NCBI GenBank assembly: GCA_019459525.1
Contig: JAIBEY010000066.1
Span: forward strand, 1 to 64,000
Length of the DNA stretch: 64,000 nt
Direction: 5' to 3'
From: Prolixibacteraceae bacterium
GTDB lineage: Bacteria; Bacteroidota; Bacteroidia; Bacteroidales; Prolixibacteraceae
The notes below the pieces were generated by a model. That model ran no database searches. It had not been told where the DNA came from and saw only the letters and a list, made by a program, of their open reading frames with translations. Within the stretch, counting starts at the first letter, position 1. Each line of letters opens with the position of its first letter. A program made the position numbers and the translations under genes. Shown here piece by piece: positions 60,468-64,000 of this stretch.

Positions 60468-62717
60468 TTATTTCTCCTTTTTCTCGACCGACCAGCCAAA
60501 AACAAGTCCAGCCACAAAATAAACCAATGCAACGATTCCGACCGCAAAAATGGTATCGCCAATGGCACGCAGCCAGCGAAGGGTTTCCATGTGCGGCTGT
60601 TGCAGGAACTCTGCCGAACGGGCATACCACATACCATGTTTGACACTGGCAACTGTTTGCAGAAATCCGATAGGCAAAATGCTGATGAGAACCATGAGCA
60701 TCAACCCGATATTGATGCTCCAGAAGGCAATCGACAGTGACTTATCTTTCCACACACTCTTCACCCACATGTTCCGGAGAACAAACAGCATGAGCGAAAT
60801 TCCCAGCATTCCGTACACGCCAAACAAAGCGGTGTGTGCATGCACCGGAGTCGTATTCAAACCTTGCATGTAATACAAAGCAGTTGGTGGATTAATCAGA
60901 AATCCAAAAATACCGGCGCCAACCAAATTCCAGAATGACACCGAGATTAACCCGTAAATCGGCCATTTATAGGCGGTCAGCCAGTTGCTGTGGCGGCTCA
61001 GTTTAAAGTTGTGCCAGACCTCGAAACCCATCAGCACCAGCGGAACCACCTCGAGTGCGCTGAATGTAGCGCCAAGAGCCAGAATTGCAGTTGGCGTTCC
61101 GGTAAAATACAGGTGATGGAACGTACCAATGATACCACCCGACAAAAAGATAATGGTTGCCAGCAACACTGCGGTAGTCGCAGTTTTGATGCGTAACAAG
61201 CCCAGTTGCACGAAAATAAACGCCGACACAACTGCGGCAAAAACTTCGAAGAAACCTTCCACCCAGAGGTGAACCACCCACCAGCGCCAGTATTCGGCAA
61301 TGGCCAGGTTGGTTTGTTGTCCCCACATCAGTCCGGCACCGTAAAACGAGCCGATAGCAGCCGAAGCAACCACAAACAGGATAATCAGGTTACGGCTTTC
61401 AGAAGGACGTTTCAGGATTGGGATTAACGGACGAACCATTAAAGTGAGCCAGATGAACAAACCAGCAAACAGGAAAATCTGCCAGAAACGGCCCAGATCG
61501 ACATATTCGTAACCCTGATGTCCGAACCAGAAGTTTTCGGCCAGACCCAGTTTCTGCATCACACCCATCCATTGGCCAGCCAACGAGCCGACAACAATAA
61601 CCAGCAAAGCACCAAACAGCACATTCACGCCCAGGCGTTGAAATTTGGGTTCGTAGCCCGAAACGGCCGGGGCAATGTACAAACCGGTTGCCAGCCAGGA
61701 AGTCGCAATCCAGAAAATAGCCAGTTGCACATGCCAGGTACGCGAAACGGAGAAAGGCAGAATATTATCCATGTTCAGTCCGTAAAATGCATTTCCCTCA
61801 ACGCCGTAGTGAGCGGTAATCACTCCCATGATCACCTGCACCAGAATCAAGGCCGTAACCACGACAAAATATTTCAGTGTTGCTTTCATCGATGGAGTTG
61901 AGGTCATCGTGATCAACGGGTTGGTAGCAGGCATTTCGAGATGCTCTTCGTCATCGCGGGTGCGGGCATACTGATAGGCCAGCAAGGCAATGCCCAAAAG
62001 CAAAATAATCACGCTGAAACCCGTCCAGATATGAAGGTCGCCGGTAGCAACGTTTCCAACCAGTTCTTCGTGCGGCCAGTTGTGTGTATAAGTCAAATCA
62101 CTGTTCGGACGTTCGGTTACGCAAGCCCACGATGCCCAGAAAAAGAAAGCATTCATTTTATCCATTCGCTCCTGACTTTTAATCGAGTTTTCAGGAATGG
62201 AGTAGTTTTCGCGCAGGACAGCCATTTCAGGATTATTGGTGAATAAACCCGAATAGAATGTACTCGTATTTTTGATAGCCAGAGCGCGTACAGGACTTAC
62301 TGTAATCGTTTTAGCCGATTCGTCAAACGTATTTTTCCTGATTTCCTGCTGAAGTTTAATTTTCAGGAATGCCTGATCGGCTGGATCAATTTCAGCAAAT
62401 TTCCTTGCAAATTTTTCCATTGAAAGAACGTCCAACATGCCAATTGCTTCTTTATGCAGCCAGTCGGCTGTCCAGTCGGGCGCCTGGTACGAACCGTGCC
62501 CCCAAACACTTCCCAACTCCTGACCGCCGATCGACTGCCAGATGTTTTGCCCGTCGCGGATGTCCTGCCCGGTAAACAGGACCGTTCCGTCGGAAGTCAC
62601 CACTTTGTCGGGAATAGGTGGTGCCTGATGGTAAATTTCGATTCCGTAATAGCCCAGCACCCCAAAACTGAGGACCATTACCGTAATAAACCAAAACCAT
62701 AATTTCCGAATGTTCAT
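60468..62717 (-). CDS. norB: Quinol-dependent nitric oxide reductase (single-subunit NorB/NorZ)
   Basis: 749 residues. The N-terminal extension has a hydrophilic periplasmic part (TSDGTVLFTGQDIRDGQNIW, GSVWGHGSYQAPDW) fused to a 12-13-helix haem-copper oxidase-like core with His ligands (WRWWVVHLWVEGFFEVFAAV, TPVHAHTALFGVYGMLGISL, GTFHHLYFTGTP). This is the qNOR class that takes electrons directly from quinol and reduces NO to N2O; no NorC is present or needed. It is divergent from the Crp/Fnr regulator and upstream of ric. Confidence 0.95.
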   Translation of the reverse strand: MNIRKLWFWFITVMVLSFGVLGYYGIEIYHQAPPIPDKVVTSDGTVLFTGQDIRDGQNIWQSIGGQELGSVWGHGSYQAPDWTADWLHKEAIGMLDVLSMEKFARKFAEIDPADQAFLKIKLQQEIRKNTFDESAKTITVSPVRALAIKNTSTFYSGLFTNNPEMAVLRENYSIPENSIKSQERMDKMNAFFFWASWACVTERPNSDLTYTHNWPHEELVGNVATGDLHIWTGFSVIILLLGIALLAYQYARTRDDEEHLEMPATNPLITMTSTPSMKATLKYFVVVTALILVQVIMGVITAHYGVEGNAFYGLNMDNILPFSVSRTWHVQLAIFWIATSWLATGLYIAPAVSGYEPKFQRLGVNVLFGALLVIVVGSLAGQWMGVMQKLGLAENFWFGHQGYEYVDLGRFWQIFLFAGLFIWLTLMVRPLIPILKRPSESRNLIILFVVASAAIGSFYGAGLMWGQQTNLAIAEYWRWWVVHLWVEGFFEVFAAVVSAFIFVQLGLLRIKTATTAVLLATIIFLSGGIIGTFHHLYFTGTPTAILALGATFSALEVVPLVLMGFEVWHNFKLSRHSNWLTAYKWPIYGLISVSFWNLVGAGIFGFLINPPTALYYMQGLNTTPVHAHTALFGVYGMLGISLMLFVLRNMWVKSVWKDKSLSIAFWSINIGLMLMVLISILPIGFLQTVASVKHGMWYARSAEFLQQPHMETLRWLRAIGDTIFAVGIVALVYFVAGLVFGWSVEKKEK

Positions 62718-62761
62718 AGTGTGTTGTTTTAAGATTTTAATTTGATTTTGTGAGAATTCAG

Positions 62762-62819
62762 TTTACGAACGTAAAGATAGATCGGGCAAATTGTGTACTT
62801 TTATGAGCAGGATCATAAA
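62762..62819 (-). promoter_or_regulatory. NO-reductase promoter with Crp/Fnr-type operator
   Basis: TTTATGA-N6-TCATAAA (62800-62819) is a perfect inverted repeat of the Crp-family form (TATGA-N6-TCATA). On the minus strand the -7-like TATCTTTA lies at 62779-62772, so the operator would be centred about 42 nt before the start of transcription. A second inverted repeat TTTACG-AA-CGTAAA (62762-62775) overlaps the -7 element. Confidence 0.6.
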
Positions 62820-62942
62820 GCCAAAAATCACTTAACAATTTCAATATCAGAATTTTAAATACATTTTTAACCAGATTTCGGAGATACGTTTTATTGAAAT
62901 AAAAGATTAAAACCTCTTTTATTATTATTTTAGAGTCCAGCT

Positions 62943-63536
62943 ATGATTAACGAAAGCATTCTTCTGCAATACGGCGCCATAGAAATTAACCTTGAAAAAG
63001 GAGCATTCCTTTTTCAAGAGAAAGAGCGAGCCGCCAATTATTTTCAGGTAAAAGCCGGGAAAGTAAAGATGTTTAACCTGAATTCGGAAGGGAAATTATT
63101 TACTCAAGGTATGTTTGAAGTCGGCGAAAGTTTTGGGGAACCTCCACTTTTCGACGATTCCGTCTATCCGGCCTGCACAGTTGCCGAAGAAAATACGTGC
63201 TTATATAAATTAGCTAAAGCTAAATATTTTAAACTACTGAAAGAGAATCCGGAGATACATTTGGCTACCACAAAGATGCTGGCTAACCGCCTGCTTTATA
63301 AATCGATGTTGCTAAAAGAAATATCGAGCTCCAAGCCTGAGAACCGGATTTTAAGCCTGATTGACTACCTGAAAAAAGAAAATAAGATTCCGGATGATCA
63401 GAAATTCGAAGTCAACCTGACCCGTCAGCAAGTAGCCGACCTTACTGGCCTGCGCGTTGAAACGGTGATCCGCTCGGTAAAAACACTCGAAAAAGAAGGA
63501 AGCCTGAAATTAATCGGGCACAAAATCTTTAGATAG
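62943..63536 (+). CDS. Crp/Fnr-family transcriptional regulator
   Basis: 197 residues. A cNMP-binding-like beta-barrel (GAIEINLEKGAFLFQEKERA, YFQVKAGKVKMFNL, VGESFGEPPLF) is followed by a dimerisation helix and an HTH (LTRQQVADLTGLRVETVIRS). No cysteine set for an Fe-S cluster of FNR type is seen near the N terminus. Because it is divergent from the NO reductase gene and shares an operator-bearing region with it, it is probably an NO- or nitrite-responsive regulator; a haem cofactor as in DNR is possible but unproven. Confidence 0.9.
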   Translation: MINESILLQYGAIEINLEKGAFLFQEKERAANYFQVKAGKVKMFNLNSEGKLFTQGMFEVGESFGEPPLFDDSVYPACTVAEENTCLYKLAKAKYFKLLKENPEIHLATTKMLANRLLYKSMLLKEISSSKPENRILSLIDYLKKENKIPDDQKFEVNLTRQQVADLTGLRVETVIRSVKTLEKEGSLKLIGHKIFR

Positions 63537-63633
63537 AAACACACCATAACAAGATATATATCAGCAAATTAAAACAAAGAAAGCCCCGTTTTTCAACGAG
63601 GCTCACATTCAATTTAGGGGATAATTTTACTAC

Positions 63634-64000
63634 TTATACAATACTTTTCATCGCGGTCATTTCGGCACGCAGCTCTTCGCCAATCAACTCAACATCATGG
63701 TAACGGATAATTTCGTTTACGCTGATCAGTTGTTTGTTGTCAACACCATTTCCTTTGCCTGCTCCGTATGGTTTTCCAATCACGTCGGTATCAATTTTCG
63801 ACATGAAATTGGCCAACAGTGGTTTGCAGGCGTGATCGAACAAATAGCAACCGTATTCGGCAGTATCTGAAATCACACGGTTCATTTCGAACAGTTTTTT
63901 GCGGGCGATTGTGTTGGCAATTAGTGGAGTTTCGTGCAACGACTCGTAATAAGCCGATTCTTCTTTGATTCCGGCTTCGGTCATGGTTTCGAAAGCAAGT
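63634..64000 (-). CDS. ilvC: Ketol-acid reductoisomerase, C-terminal fragment
   Basis: The last 121 codons of a minus-strand gene; the frame is open to the right edge ([23 protein letters not shown]). [22 protein letters not shown] and [18 protein letters not shown] are the class II (long, plant/E. coli-like) C-terminal knotted domain. The enzyme makes dihydroxyacids in valine, leucine and isoleucine synthesis. The ATG at 63984 is internal and not the start. The gene end faces the Crp/Fnr gene convergently. Confidence 0.9.
   Translation of the reverse strand, partial: LAFETMTEAGIKEESAYYESLHETPLIANTIARKKLFEMNRVISDTAEYGCYLFDHACKPLLANFMSKIDTDVIGKPYGAGKGNGVDNKQLISVNEIIRYHDVELIGEELRAEMTAMKSIV

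Noticed and set aside
63583-63606. Weak hairpin GCCCCGTT/AACGAGGC between the Crp/Fnr gene and ilvC
   Set aside because: One internal mismatch and no clear T-run; too weak to call a terminator.

Overview
The window is a chromosomal segment of a member of the Bacteroidota, most likely of the Marinilabiliales/Prolixibacteraceae type (the family placement is inference). The evidence is a complete alternative complex III operon (actA-F), many LytTR/LytS-type regulators, a TonB-dependent receptor with a carboxypeptidase-like N-terminal domain, type B ribosomal protein L31, FKBP lipoproteins, weak or absent Shine-Dalgarno sequences, and repeated matches to the Bacteroidota promoter (TTTG, 19-21 nt, TAnnTTTG). 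No rRNA, tRNA, CRISPR array, prophage or intact insertion sequence was seen. Both ends cut genes: the 3' end of a GH30 glycosidase at the left and the C-terminal part of ilvC at the right.

Layout. 1-7.7 kb: housekeeping genes (yaaA, hldD, folE), small membrane and secreted proteins, TerC with a zinc-ribbon protein, two beta-propeller proteins and a CDGSH iron-sulfur protein. 7.8-11.7 kb: a LytS/LytTR two-component pair and a CPA2 antiporter. 11.7-19.5 kb: a membrane-Nudix fusion, two FKBP-like lipoproteins, nrnA, ndk, a MATE exporter, a helical-repeat protein, a dihydroorotate dehydrogenase-like protein and yggS. 19.6-22.1 kb: pabB-pabC and a DUF6364/PIN toxin-antitoxin pair split by repeats. 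22.2-29.4 kb: PhnP-like hydrolase, RsmI-like methyltransferase, yjbQ, a radical-SAM sulfatase maturase, and a TonB receptor with a PhzF protein. 29.7-36.7 kb: a four-gene Planctomycetes-type cytochrome c cluster (propeller, PSCyt1/DUF1549/DUF1553, DUF1501, DUF2231-PSCyt1-CHB_HEX). 36.8-41 kb: a YyaL-like thioredoxin-fold protein, a DHFR-like protein and a PS-10 peptidase. 41-49.2 kb: the alternative complex III operon. 49.7-51.2 kb: two LytTR regulators, one with a degenerate receiver. 51.4-55.6 kb: lon, L31 and a GNAT-like protein. 56-59.5 kb: a BlaI/M56-TonB/TPR operon. 59.6-63.5 kb: a nitric-oxide detoxification module (ric, quinol NO reductase, Crp/Fnr regulator).

How the genes work together. 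Alternative complex III oxidises quinol and reduces cytochrome c; no terminal oxidase is adjacent. The NO module pairs an NO reductase with a di-iron repair protein, and its intergenic region has a perfect TTTATGA-N6-TCATAAA inverted repeat placed where a Crp-type activator would bind. The BlaI repressor has a cluster of ACTA/TAGT inverted repeats over its own promoter.

The most unusual feature is a dispersed element of about 90 bp whose units are bounded by the hexamer ATGAAA. Four related copies plus one diverged longer unit lie in front of genes in the same orientation. Three copies keep an open reading frame for a peptide of 21-28 residues (MK-x-A-[ML]-R ... SSI). One copy lies inside the act operon; two tandem units split the toxin-antitoxin pair exactly at an ATGAAA junction.
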